From the NCBI RefSeq assembly GCF_022179685.1, contig NZ_BPRB01000159.1, positions 1 through 33,520 of the forward strand: DNA of 33,520 nt. Reading direction: 5' to 3'. This document shows, one piece after another, positions 1-7,804 of this stretch. Position 1 is the stretch's first letter. Each line of letters begins with the position of its first letter. The translations under genes and the position numbers were made by a program. The DNA is from Methylobacterium trifolii. Lineage in GTDB: Bacteria; Pseudomonadota; Alphaproteobacteria; Rhizobiales; Beijerinckiaceae. The notes beneath the pieces are model-generated. The model was not told where the DNA came from. It saw only the letters and a program-made list of their open reading frames with translations, and did not search any database.

Positions 1-590
1 TGGCCGCCGCCCGCGCCGACCCGGCCTCGGTCGGGGCGGGGGCGGATGCCGACGCCATCGAGGGGGTGATGCTCAAGCGCCTGGACAGCGCCTACCTCCC
101 CGGCCGGCCGAAGGGACCTTGGTGGAAGTGGAAGCGCGAGCCCCACGTGGTCGACGCGGTGATGATGTACGCCCAGCGCGGCCACGGGAAGCGCTCGTCC
201 TTCTACTCGGACTACACCTTCGGGGTCTGGCGGGAGGCGCCGGAGGGCGGGGACGAGCTGGTGCCGGTGGGCAAGGCCTATCACGGCTTCACCGACGCCG
301 AACTGCAAAAGCTCGACCGCTACGTCCGCAACCACACCACCAAGCGCTTCGGCCCGGTGCGCGAGGTGGCCCACGGGCCGGAGGCCGGCCTGGTGCTGGA
401 GATCGCCTTTGAGGGCGTGCAGCGCTCGACCCGGCACAAGTCCGGGGTGGCGATGCGCTTCCCCCGCGTCAGCCGCATCCGCTGGGACAAGCCGGCGGCC
501 GAGGCCGACCGGATCGACGTGCTGGACCGCATCCTGGCCCGCGGCGAGGGCGAGATCGCGCCGGGCAAGGGTCTGGGGGACGATTCGTGA
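1..590 (+). CDS. ATP-dependent DNA ligase, C-terminal part (cut by window edge)
   Basis: The frame is open from base 3 and ends with TGA at 588-590; the N-terminal part, including the adenylated lysine, lies before the window. The visible part starts at ligase motif IV (EGVMLKR), followed by the motif V-like WWKWKRE, then an OB-fold domain with MYAQRGHGKRSS and STRHKSGVAMRFPR. These stretches resemble the bacterial ligase found with a partner exonuclease and helicase and named for the cisplatin damage response; that assignment rests on recalled family sequences. The enzyme would seal nicks with ATP during DNA repair. It ends 9 bases before the stop of the convergent TRAP permease gene. Family is fairly sure, subfamily likely. 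Confidence 0.85.
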   Translation, partial: AAARADPASVGAGADADAIEGVMLKRLDSAYLPGRPKGPWWKWKREPHVVDAVMMYAQRGHGKRSSFYSDYTFGVWREAPEGGDELVPVGKAYHGFTDAELQKLDRYVRNHTTKRFGPVREVAHGPEAGLVLEIAFEGVQRSTRHKSGVAMRFPRVSRIRWDKPAAEADRIDVLDRILARGEGEIAPGKGLGDDS

Positions 591-599
591 GCGGGGGCG

Positions 600-2477
600 T
601 CACAGGAAGACGGTCGAGAACCACGGCACGAAGGTGAGCACCAGGAGCCCGAGGAAGAGCGACCCGAGATAGATCCAGATCCGCCGCATGCCGGCCTCGG
701 GCGGAACCTGCCCGATGATGCAGGCGGCGTAGTAGCAGAGGCCGAAGGGCGGCGCGAACAGGCCGATGCCCATCGCGAGGATCACGATCATGCTGTAGTG
801 GACCTCGTTCACGCCGAACTGGTGCGCGATCGGGAAGAGCAGCGGCCCGAACAGCACGATGGCCGGGATGCCTTCGAGCAGGCTGCCGAGCACCATGAAC
901 GCGATGACCGAGATCAGCAGGAAGCCGAACTGCCCGCCCGGCACCCCGGCCATCGCGCGGGCGAGGTCGTGCGAGAAGCCGGACTGGGTCAGCGCCCACG
1001 CCATCGCGCTCGCCGCCCCGACGATGAACAGGATCGCCCCGGACAGGGAGGCCGTGCGCGCCAGCATCGGCAGGGCCGCCCGCCAGCTCAAGCCCCCGCG
1101 ATAGATCACGAGGCCCAGGACCAGGGAATAGGCGATGCCGATGGTGGAGACTTCGGTGGCGGTCGCGACGCCCTCCACCACGGCCGTCCGGATCAGGAAC
1201 GGCAGCAGCAGCGCCGGCAGGGCCACCGCCAGGGTCTTGGCCACGACGGCGGCCGGCGCCCGCGGCACGACGATCGAATCCTCCTCGGTGCCGGCGCGGT
1301 AGCGGGCGACGAGGGCCAGCACCACGGCCAGCACCAGGGCCGGCAGGATGCCCGCGGTGAAGAGCGCCGCGATCGACACGCCGGTCACGGAGGCGATGGC
1401 GATCAGCACGATCGAGGGCGGGATGGTCTCGCTCATGGCGCCCGAGGCCGCGAGCAGGGACAGCAGTTCCCCGTCCTTCATGCCGCGGCGGCGCATCTCG
1501 GGAAACAGCACCGGCGCGACCGCGGCCATGTCGGCGGTCTTGGAGCCGGAGATGCCGGAGACGAGCAGCATCGCGCCGAGCAGCACGTAGGACATCCCGG
1601 CCCGGACGTGGCCCAGCAGGGAGGCGAGGAAGGCCACCATCACGCGGGCCATGCCGGTCGCCTCGACGAGCTGGCCGAGCAGGACGAACAGGGGGATGGC
1701 GAGCAGGATCAGGCCGCTCATGCCCTCGTCCATGCGGCCGACGACGATGGTCAGCGGCGTCGAGGTCACGGTCAGGAGGTAGGCGCAGGTGGCGAGCGCG
1801 AAGGAGAAGGCGATGGGCACGCCCGAGATCACGCCGGCGCCGAGGAGCCCGACGAAGAACACCAGGAGCGACCAGTTGCCCATCGCGGTCAGCGCCGGGG
1901 CGGCGAGAGTCAGCAGCAGGACGAAGGCCCCGAGCACCAGCCCGACCCCGATCAGGTCCGCGATGCCGTGGCGGGCCAGCCGCAGGGAGCAGCTGAGCAG
2001 CGCCGCCGCGAAGCCGACCGGGACGGCGAGCGCACGGATCGTCCCGGGCCAGCCCAGGGCCGGCATCTCCACGAAGGACTGGTCCTCCGTGTAGTCGTAG
2101 GCCGCGTGCAGCATCAGCGTCAGGAAGACGAAGATCGCCCCGATCGCCAGCGTCTCGCACCAGGCCTGGGCGCGCTTCGACAGGCTGCCGACCACGAAGG
2201 TCAGCCGCATGTGCTCGCCGCGCTGGATGGCCACCACGCTGCCCAGCATGGCGAGCCACAGGAACAGGATCGAGGCCAGCTCGTCCGTCCAGATGATGGG
2301 ACGGTGCAGGGAGCGGGCGCAGATCCCGGCAAACAGGATCACCACCTCCGCCGCGACCAGCAGGGCCGCCGGGATCTCCACGATCCGCCGCAGCCAGCGC
2401 TCGGCCGCAGCGATCCAGTCCCCGTGGTCGAGGGGCGCGGCGTTGGCCGGGCCGTGCATGCCCGCCGCCGTGCTCAC
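600..2477 (-). CDS. dctQM: TRAP transporter fused small/large permease (DctQM)
   Basis: A 625-residue, very hydrophobic membrane protein. About the first 180 residues form a DctQ-like four-helix domain with the typical WTDELASILFLWL stretch. The remainder is a DctM-like large permease with SGVPIAFSFALA, SGISGSKTADMAAV and SETIPPSIVLI motifs and many helices. DctM carries out sodium-driven uptake of organic acids delivered by the periplasmic DctP; fusion of Q and M is a known variant. The GTG start overlaps the dctP stop as GTGA, so the two genes are translationally coupled. The substrate cannot be read from the sequence; the neighbouring dehydrogenases suggest a hydroxy acid or sugar acid. 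Confidence 0.93.
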   Translation of the reverse strand: MSTAAGMHGPANAAPLDHGDWIAAAERWLRRIVEIPAALLVAAEVVILFAGICARSLHRPIIWTDELASILFLWLAMLGSVVAIQRGEHMRLTFVVGSLSKRAQAWCETLAIGAIFVFLTLMLHAAYDYTEDQSFVEMPALGWPGTIRALAVPVGFAAALLSCSLRLARHGIADLIGVGLVLGAFVLLLTLAAPALTAMGNWSLLVFFVGLLGAGVISGVPIAFSFALATCAYLLTVTSTPLTIVVGRMDEGMSGLILLAIPLFVLLGQLVEATGMARVMVAFLASLLGHVRAGMSYVLLGAMLLVSGISGSKTADMAAVAPVLFPEMRRRGMKDGELLSLLAASGAMSETIPPSIVLIAIASVTGVSIAALFTAGILPALVLAVVLALVARYRAGTEEDSIVVPRAPAAVVAKTLAVALPALLLPFLIRTAVVEGVATATEVSTIGIAYSLVLGLVIYRGGLSWRAALPMLARTASLSGAILFIVGAASAMAWALTQSGFSHDLARAMAGVPGGQFGFLLISVIAFMVLGSLLEGIPAIVLFGPLLFPIAHQFGVNEVHYSMIVILAMGIGLFAPPFGLCYYAACIIGQVPPEAGMRRIWIYLGSLFLGLLVLTFVPWFSTVFL

Positions 2478-3508
2478 GCGAGGTCTCCGGTAGCCGATTC
2501 CAGCGCCTTCCAGGCGTCGGCCCCGAACTTCTCCTTCCAGTCCTTGTAGAAGCCGGACTGGGCGAGGTTCTTGCGGAAGGCGTCCTTGTCGGCGGTCTCG
2601 AACACCAGACCCTTGGCGGTGAGCTGCGCCTTGAGGGTCGTGTTGAGCCGCGCCACGTCCTCGCGCTGCTCCATCGCCGCCCGGTCGAACTCCCGCCGCA
2701 CGATCTCCTGAAGGCTCTCGGGCAGGCGGCCGAAGGCCCGGCGGTTGGCCACGAGCCAGAAGGGGTCCCAGATGTGGTTCGTCTCGGCGACGTATTTCTG
2801 GACCTCGTAGAGCTTGCCGGCCTCGATCGCGACCAGGCCGTTCTCCTGCCCGTCCACGAGGCGGGTCTGGAGGGCGGTGTAGAGTTCGTTGAAGTTGATC
2901 GAGGTGGGGCTGGCGCCGAGCGCCGAGAACAGCGACGTGAAGATCGGCGAGACCGGGACCCGGATGCGGTAGCCCTTCAGGTCCTCGGGCGTGCGGATCG
3001 GCTTGGCGGAGGAGGTGATCTGCCGGAAGCTGTTGTCGCCGGCCTTGGCCGCGATGAGCAGCCCGACCTTCTCGATCTGGCTGCGGACGTAGTCGCCCAC
3101 CCGCCCGTCCAGGCCCTTCCAGACCTGATCGTAGCCGGCGAATGCGAAGCCGACGTTGGTGATCGCCGCGCCCGAGGCCACCGTCGAGATGACGGAGCCC
3201 GAGATGTTGAGGAACTCGATGCCCCCCGAGCGGACCTGGGTGATGAGGTCGGTGTCCGAGCCGAGCTGGCTCGCGGGGAAGAACTTCAGCTCCATCCGGC
3301 CGCCCGAGGCCTCGCGAATGCGCTGGGTCGCCTGGTCGAGGCGGGCGTTGACCGGCTGGGTCAGCGACTGGCCGGTGGCGAGCTTGTAGTTGAACTCCGC
3401 CGCCTGCGCGGGCCGGGTCCGGATGGCGACCAGGGGCACCGCGGCCGCCCCCGCCAGGAGCGTGCGGCGGGACAGAAGGACGGATTTCGGGCGTGCGTCG
3501 TCTCTCAT
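2474..3508 (-). CDS. dctP: TRAP transporter substrate-binding protein (DctP family)
   Basis: A 344-residue periplasmic binding protein. The N-terminus has a twin-arginine type signal (SRRTLLAGAAA, residues 13-23) with likely cleavage after AQA at residue 36. The body has DctP features: QSLTQPVNARLDQ near the mature N-terminus, ASQLGSDTDLITQVRSG, then a central region with GYRIRVPVSPIF and NELYTALQTRLVDGQEN. The open frame extends upstream to 3724, but ATG at 3508 has a strong GGAGGAAACGCC ribosome site and places the signal at the very N-terminus, so it is preferred. It is first in the operon with dctQM and reads away from the LysR gene. A likely operator and promoter lie about 190 bases upstream. 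Confidence 0.92.
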   Translation of the reverse strand: MRDDARPKSVLLSRRTLLAGAAAVPLVAIRTRPAQAAEFNYKLATGQSLTQPVNARLDQATQRIREASGGRMELKFFPASQLGSDTDLITQVRSGGIEFLNISGSVISTVASGAAITNVGFAFAGYDQVWKGLDGRVGDYVRSQIEKVGLLIAAKAGDNSFRQITSSAKPIRTPEDLKGYRIRVPVSPIFTSLFSALGASPTSINFNELYTALQTRLVDGQENGLVAIEAGKLYEVQKYVAETNHIWDPFWLVANRRAFGRLPESLQEIVRREFDRAAMEQREDVARLNTTLKAQLTAKGLVFETADKDAFRKNLAQSGFYKDWKEKFGADAWKALESATGDLA

Positions 3509-3695
3509 GGCGTTTCCTCCGCGCGCCGTCCGTCGCCGAGGAGGCGCGCCGGCGTCGTTCGTGACCGGGCGTCGGGCCCGCACGGGTCGAGCCGGGCGGA
3601 GGCGACGGTATCTCTGGAGACGGAGTGGTTCGGGTGGTCCCGATTGATCCTCCGCGCGGCCTGCACTTGCGTGGCGGGCTCTTGCTTGAGGATCG

Positions 3696-3732
3696 ACAAT
3701 AGGAACCCTGTTTGTGTAGGACAATTCAGATT
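3696..3732 (-). promoter_or_regulatory. Putative LysR operator and dctP promoter (site 1)
   Basis: On the plus strand, 3712-3724 reads TTGTGTAGGACAA, an interrupted dyad (TTGT, 5 bases, ACAA) fitting the T-N11-A LysR box. On the minus strand the same bases give a -35 TTGTCC (3724-3719), 17-base spacer and -10 TATTGT (3701-3696), facing dctP. A near copy stands upstream of the oxidoreductase gene at 4704-4740 in the same orientation relative to its gene; 19 of 22 bases match. The site is seen directly; its role is inferred. Confidence 0.6.
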
Positions 3733-3768
3733 GTTTGCGCTTTCGTTTAGCGCCGCTTAAATGTGCGG

Positions 3769-4680
3769 ATGCACGTCCCCTTTCGCGCCATCAGCGTCTT
3801 CCACGCCGTCGCCCGGTCGGGCAGCGTCACCCGCGCGGCGGAGGAACTCGGCGTCACGCCGTCCGCGGTGAGCCAGCAGATCCAGGCGCTGGAGGTCAGC
3901 CTCGGGACCGCGCTCATCGGACGCTCCGGCCGCAACGTCGTCCTCACGGAAGCCGGCGAGCGCTATTTCGAGATGATCGGCGAGGAGGTCGACCGGATCG
4001 CGGAGGCCACGCAGCGCATCCGGGGCTACCGCTCGGTCACGACCCTGACGGTGCGGGCGACCCCGAGCCTGTCGACCAAGTGGCTCCTGCCGCGCCTGGC
4101 CTCCTTCATCGACGCCCATCCCGACATCGAGTTGCGGCTCGACGGCAGCAACGAGCCGGTCGCCTTCCAGAAGGAGAGCGTCGACGTGGAGATCCGGCAC
4201 GGGGCGGGGCAGTGGCCGGGCCTGTTCTGCGAGGGGCTCGCGGAGGAGCGGTTCCACCCCGTCTGCGCGCCGGGCCTGGCCGTGGCCTCCAGCCTCGGTC
4301 CGGACGACCTGGCACGCCACCGCCTGATCCAGTCCGTGAAATGCCAGGTGCAATGGTCGTCCTGGTTCGCGCGGGCCGGCGTGACGCCCGCCGAACGCTG
4401 GCGCCGGCTCCTGTTCGATCGCACCCACATGGCGATCGACGCGGCCGTGGGCGGACTCGGCATCGCCCTGGAGAGCGACCTGATGATGTGGCGCGAGTGG
4501 CGCGACGGGCGGCTGGTCTGCCCCGTGCGCGCCCCGCCCGCCGTCGGCCTCGTGACCCAGTGGATCACCTGCCCCCGCGAGCATCTGCGCCACCGCAAGG
4601 TCAGGCTGTTCCTGGATTGGCTCCGGCGCGAGCGGGACCTGTGGGCGGACGAGCGGCGCGTCGCGAGCGAGATCGTTTAG
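3769..4680 (+). CDS. LysR-family transcriptional regulator
   Basis: About 303 residues. The N-terminal winged helix-turn-helix is clear (FRAISVFHAVARSGSVTRAAEELGVT, in two pieces, followed by SAVSQQIQALE), and the LysR substrate-binding domain follows, with SLSTKWLLPRL and an FIDAHPDIELRL stretch typical of the GcvA-like group. ATG at 3769 is chosen; GTG at 3763 in the same frame is equally possible and neither has a clear ribosome site. It is divergent from the TRAP operon and followed by the oxidoreductase. Matching operator-like sites on both sides suggest that it controls both, probably with the pathway substrate or an intermediate as ligand. Confidence 0.93.
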   Translation: MHVPFRAISVFHAVARSGSVTRAAEELGVTPSAVSQQIQALEVSLGTALIGRSGRNVVLTEAGERYFEMIGEEVDRIAEATQRIRGYRSVTTLTVRATPSLSTKWLLPRLASFIDAHPDIELRLDGSNEPVAFQKESVDVEIRHGAGQWPGLFCEGLAEERFHPVCAPGLAVASSLGPDDLARHRLIQSVKCQVQWSSWFARAGVTPAERWRRLLFDRTHMAIDAAVGGLGIALESDLMMWREWRDGRLVCPVRAPPAVGLVTQWITCPREHLRHRKVRLFLDWLRRERDLWADERRVASEIV

Positions 4681-4703
4681 CGGCTCTACAGAATGGGCTC
4701 GGA

Positions 4704-4740
4704 ATTCTGGATTGTCCTACACGAAGCCTGCTCCTAGCCT
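4704..4740 (+). promoter_or_regulatory. Putative LysR operator and promoter of the SAF oxidoreductase gene (site 2)
   Basis: ATTGTCCTACAC at 4711-4722 is identical to the minus-strand core of site 1. It provides -35 TTGTCC (4712-4717), 17-base spacer and a -10 TAGCCT (4735-4740). TCCTA at 4732-4736 stands at the same distance from the core as in site 1. The start codon at 4898 lies about 150 bases beyond the expected transcription start. TTGTCCTACACGA keeps the T-N11-A spacing but the dyad is less perfect than in site 1. Confidence 0.58.
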
Positions 4741-4897
4741 TCGACCCGTCGGCGGGAAAGCCGTCGAAGCGCCGGCACGTCCGTGCCGCGGGAACACCTG
4801 GGCCCGCTCCCTGTCCGTCCCTGCGGCCCATCTCTGCAGCCTTTGCCGCAGCGGCGGGACCCGGAGCGCAACCCGCGCGATCCCCGAGGAGGAAACC

Positions 4898-6256
4898 ATG
4901 AACCTTTCCACGTTGCTCCTGCAGCGCGCGTCGGCCGGGCGACCCGTCCGCGTCGGGCTGATCGGGGCCGGCAAGTTCGGCTCCATGGTGCTGGCCCAGG
5001 CCCAGCGCATCGAGGGCATGCACGTCGTCGGCGTCGCCGACCTGAACGTCGGCCGGGCCCGCGCCTCCCTGGCGCGCGTCGGCTGGCCGGAGGAGCGCTA
5101 CGCCGCCACGTCGCTGGGCGACGCCGTCAGGACCGGTCGCACCTGCGTCACCGACGACGCCGGCGCGCTGGCGGCCTGCGACGAGATCGAGTGCATCATC
5201 GAGGCGACGGGCCACCCGATCGTTGGCGTCCGGCACGCCCTGGCCGCGATCGACGCCGGCAAGCACGTGGTCATGGTCAACGTCGAGGCCGACGTGCTGT
5301 GCGGGCCGCTGCTCGCCGAGCGGGCGCGCCGGAAGGGCGTGGTCTACTCCATGGCCTACGGCGACCAGCCCGCGATCATCTGCGAACTCGTGGACTGGGC
5401 GCGCTCCTGCGGCTTCGAGCTCACCTCGGCCGGCAAGGGCATGAACTTCGAGCCCCGCTACCGCTACTCCACCCCGGACACGGTGTGGGGCTTCTTCGGC
5501 TGGTCCGAGGAGGAGGTGCGGAAGGGCGACTTCAACCCGAAGATGTACAATTCCTTCACCGACGGCACCAAGGCGGCGATCGAGATGGCGGCGGTGGCCA
5601 ACGGCACCGGCCTCGACTGCCCCGACGACGGCCTCGCCTTCCCGCCCACCGGCCTGCAGGACCTCGCCCGCGTGTTCCGGCCCGTCTCGGACGGCGGCCG
5701 CCTGCCGCGCAGCGGGCTGGTCGACATCGCAGCCAGCCAGGAGCCGGACGGCCGCGAGGTGCCCAACAACATCCGCTACGGCGTGTTCGTCACCTTCAAG
5801 GCGACCAGCGAGTACACCCGCGACTGCTTCCGGCAGTACGGCCTCCTCACCGACCCATCCGGCTGGTACGGATCGATGTGGCGCCCGTTCCACATGATCG
5901 GCCTGGAGACGAGCGTCAGCGTCCTCTCCGCGGCCCTGCGCGGCGAGCCGACCGGCTGCTCCAAGGAGTTCCGGGGCGACGCGGTGGCGACCGCCAAGAG
6001 CGACCTGGCGCCCGGCGACATGCTGGACGGCGAAGGCGGCTATGCCGTCTGGGCGAACGCCATTCCCGCCTCGCGCAGCCTCGCCCTCGGCGCGCTGCCC
6101 ATCGGGCTGGCCCAGAACGTCAAGCTCAAGCGGCCGGTGGCCAAGGACCAGATCGTCAGCTTCGACGACGTCGAACTGACGGAGGACCTCGACGTCCTGG
6201 CCCTGCGCCGGGAGATGGAAGCCGCCGCCCGCCCGTCCGCGCAGAAGGCGGCCTGA
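4898..6256 (+). CDS. NAD(P)-dependent oxidoreductase with C-terminal SAF domain (homoserine dehydrogenase-like)
   Basis: A 452-residue cytosolic protein. The N-terminal Rossmann fold carries VRVGLIGAGKFGSMV (GxGxxG at residues 23-28) and EATGHPIVGVRHALAAI; the middle resembles homoserine dehydrogenase-like proteins of COG4091. The C-terminus (about 370-445) has the SAF pattern, with LAPGDMLDGEGGY and VAKDQIVSFDDVEL. ATG at 4898 follows a GAGGAGG ribosome site. Members are widespread beside TRAP or ABC transporters for sugar acids, and the true substrate is mostly unknown, so the homoserine dehydrogenase label should not be read as a reaction. It probably oxidizes or reduces a small hydroxy acid or aldehyde imported by the adjacent TRAP system. 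Confidence 0.85.
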   Translation: MNLSTLLLQRASAGRPVRVGLIGAGKFGSMVLAQAQRIEGMHVVGVADLNVGRARASLARVGWPEERYAATSLGDAVRTGRTCVTDDAGALAACDEIECIIEATGHPIVGVRHALAAIDAGKHVVMVNVEADVLCGPLLAERARRKGVVYSMAYGDQPAIICELVDWARSCGFELTSAGKGMNFEPRYRYSTPDTVWGFFGWSEEEVRKGDFNPKMYNSFTDGTKAAIEMAAVANGTGLDCPDDGLAFPPTGLQDLARVFRPVSDGGRLPRSGLVDIAASQEPDGREVPNNIRYGVFVTFKATSEYTRDCFRQYGLLTDPSGWYGSMWRPFHMIGLETSVSVLSAALRGEPTGCSKEFRGDAVATAKSDLAPGDMLDGEGGYAVWANAIPASRSLALGALPIGLAQNVKLKRPVAKDQIVSFDDVELTEDLDVLALRREMEAAARPSAQKAA

Positions 6257-6281
6257 CGGAGAGCGGCCCGGAGCGGGCGTT

Positions 6282-6414
6282 TCCCTCCCCCCTCTGCGGG
6301 GGAGGGTGGCCCGCGAAGCGGGTCGGGAGAGGGGAGCGACGGTGCCTATGGCGCTCCCCGCTCCCGACCCTCGCGTGAGCCGAGGCCCACCCTCCCCCCG
6401 CAGAGGGGGGAGGG
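6282..6414. repeat. Large intergenic palindrome, about 133 bases
   Basis: The outer arms at 6282-6309 and 6386-6414 are near-perfect reverse complements (C-rich, CTCTGCGGGGGAGGGTGG against CCACCCTCCCCCCGCAGAG). Inner arms at about 6320-6338 and 6352-6370 also pair (GGTCGGGAGAGGGGAGCG with CGCTCCCCGCTCCCGACC). Such G/C-rich palindromes are common intergenic repeats in Rhizobiales. It follows the oxidoreductase stop and precedes the next gene, so it may terminate or stabilise the transcript. Confidence 0.8.
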
Positions 6415-6462
6415 ACGGGCGCCGGCCTCACCCAAAAATCCACGACACCCCGAAGGCTCGCC

Positions 6463-6792
6463 ATGCCCGACGCTTCCCCACGCCCCTTCGTCGTCATCGC
6501 GGAGTTCAAGGTCCGGGCGGACGCCATGGCGGCGTTCCTCGACCTGGCGCACGAGGATGCCCGCGCGTCCGTGGCGAACGAGCCGGGCTGCCGCACCTTC
6601 GACGTGGCCGTGGCGGAGGACGACCCGCAGACGGTCGTGTTCTACGAGGTCTACGACGACCGCGCCGCCTTCGACGCCCACCTGGAGACGCCCCACCTCG
6701 CCCGCTTCCGGGCCGGGTTTCCGGCGCTGATCGCCGAGGAGCGGCCGGTGCGCTTCCTCGGGCGCACCTGCGGCGGCGGGGCCCGATCCTGA
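6463..6792 (+). CDS. ABM-fold monooxygenase-like protein (putative quinol monooxygenase)
   Basis: A 109-residue protein with one antibiotic-biosynthesis-monooxygenase domain: [31 protein letters not shown], then [21 protein letters not shown]. These are the landmarks of the YgiN-like dimeric alpha-beta barrel family. Some members oxidize quinols without cofactor and others have no known activity. Its stop overlaps the start of the next gene by one base (TGATG), so the two are co-translated. Its role in the pathway is unknown; family placement is sure. Confidence 0.88.
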   Translation: MPDASPRPFVVIAEFKVRADAMAAFLDLAHEDARASVANEPGCRTFDVAVAEDDPQTVVFYEVYDDRAAFDAHLETPHLARFRAGFPALIAEERPVRFLGRTCGGGARS

Positions 6793-7688
6793 TGTCGGCC
6801 TCCGGCATGGTCGGGTTCGTCGGCACCGGCATCATGGGCGCGCCGATGGTGCGCAACCTGCGCAGGGCCGGCTACGGGGTCCGGGCCTGGAACCGCTCCC
6901 GCGACAAGGCCGAGACGCTCTCGGGCGACGGCATCACCCGCGTCGATGCCCCGTCCGCGGTCGCCACGGGCGCCGAGGTCGTGATCTGCATGCTCAGCTC
7001 CGGCCCCGTCTGCGACGAGATCCTGCTCGGGCCGGACGGGGTCGTGGCCGCGATGGCGCCGGGCAGCACGCTGGTGGTGATGAGTTCGATCCCCGTCGAG
7101 ACCGCGCGCCGGCAGGCCGAGGCCGCCGCGGCGGCAGGCGTCGGCTACGTCGACGCGCCGGTCTCCGGCGGCGAGGCGGGGGCCGTCGCCGGGACCCTCG
7201 CCATCATGGCGGGCGGCTCGCCGGACGACATCGACCAGATCGCGCCGGTTCTCGCCGCGATGGGTCGGCCGACCCGCGTCGGCCCGGTGGGCAGCGGGCA
7301 GATCGCCAAGCTCGTCAACCAGTCGATCGTCGCCTCGACCATCGTGGCGATGGCCGAGGCCCTGACGCTGGCCGAGCGCGGCGGCGCCGACCCCCTCAAG
7401 GTCCGCGAAGCCCTGCTCGGGGGATTCGCCGACTCGACCATCCTGAAGCAGCATGCCTTGCGCATGGCGCGGGGCGACTTCGCCCCCGGCGGCCCGGCCA
7501 AGTATCAGGTCAAGGACACCGGCACCGCCCTCGCCTTCGCGGCGAGCCTCGGCCTCGACCTGCCCGTGCTCCGGCAGGTCGATGCGATGTTTTCGGACAT
7601 GGTGGCCAACGGCGACGGCGACCTCGACCATTCGGCCGTGATCCGCGAGGTTCGCCGGCGCAATCGCATCGCCGTCCCGGCCGTTTGA
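6792..7688 (+). CDS. NAD(P)-dependent beta-hydroxyacid dehydrogenase (tartronate semialdehyde reductase-like)
   Basis: 298 residues, the usual length of the 3-hydroxyisobutyrate dehydrogenase / tartronate semialdehyde reductase family. Visible motifs are the dinucleotide site [12 protein letters not shown] (8-19), the substrate site [22 protein letters not shown] (given here as DAPVSGG at 121-127 and GTLAIMAGG at 134-142), and [11 protein letters not shown] with the catalytic Lys173 and Asn176. Members reversibly convert beta-hydroxy acids to semialdehydes. The adjacent TRAP transporter and SAF oxidoreductase suggest it finishes a short oxidation route for an imported hydroxy acid, but the exact substrate is not determined. 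A bidirectional terminator follows. Confidence 0.9.
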   Translation: MSASGMVGFVGTGIMGAPMVRNLRRAGYGVRAWNRSRDKAETLSGDGITRVDAPSAVATGAEVVICMLSSGPVCDEILLGPDGVVAAMAPGSTLVVMSSIPVETARRQAEAAAAAGVGYVDAPVSGGEAGAVAGTLAIMAGGSPDDIDQIAPVLAAMGRPTRVGPVGSGQIAKLVNQSIVASTIVAMAEALTLAERGGADPLKVREALLGGFADSTILKQHALRMARGDFAPGGPAKYQVKDTGTALAFAASLGLDLPVLRQVDAMFSDMVANGDGDLDHSAVIREVRRRNRIAVPAV

Positions 7689-7748
7689 GACGCTCGACCG
7701 GCCCATGGCGCCCAGGGTGCCCGGCCGCATGCGCGGCCAAGGACCAAA

Positions 7749-7782
7749 AGAAAGCCCCCGGAGCAGGCTCCGGGGGCTTTCT
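7749..7782. terminator. Bidirectional Rho-independent terminator
   Basis: A 16-base-pair perfect stem (arms 7749-7764 and 7767-7782, ending in AGAAAGCCCCCGGAGC and its complement) with a very short loop. A-rich bases precede it and T-rich bases follow, so it can act on both strands. It lies between the convergent beta-hydroxyacid dehydrogenase and lon genes. Confidence 0.93.
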
Positions 7783-7804
7783 CTTCTCGTCGGTGCCGTG
7801 ACGG

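Noticed and set aside
798..2549. Long open frame opposite the TRAP permease
   Set aside because: Low-complexity Arg/His/Gln/Asp-rich translation typical of the antisense of a GC-rich gene; the minus-strand membrane protein is clear.
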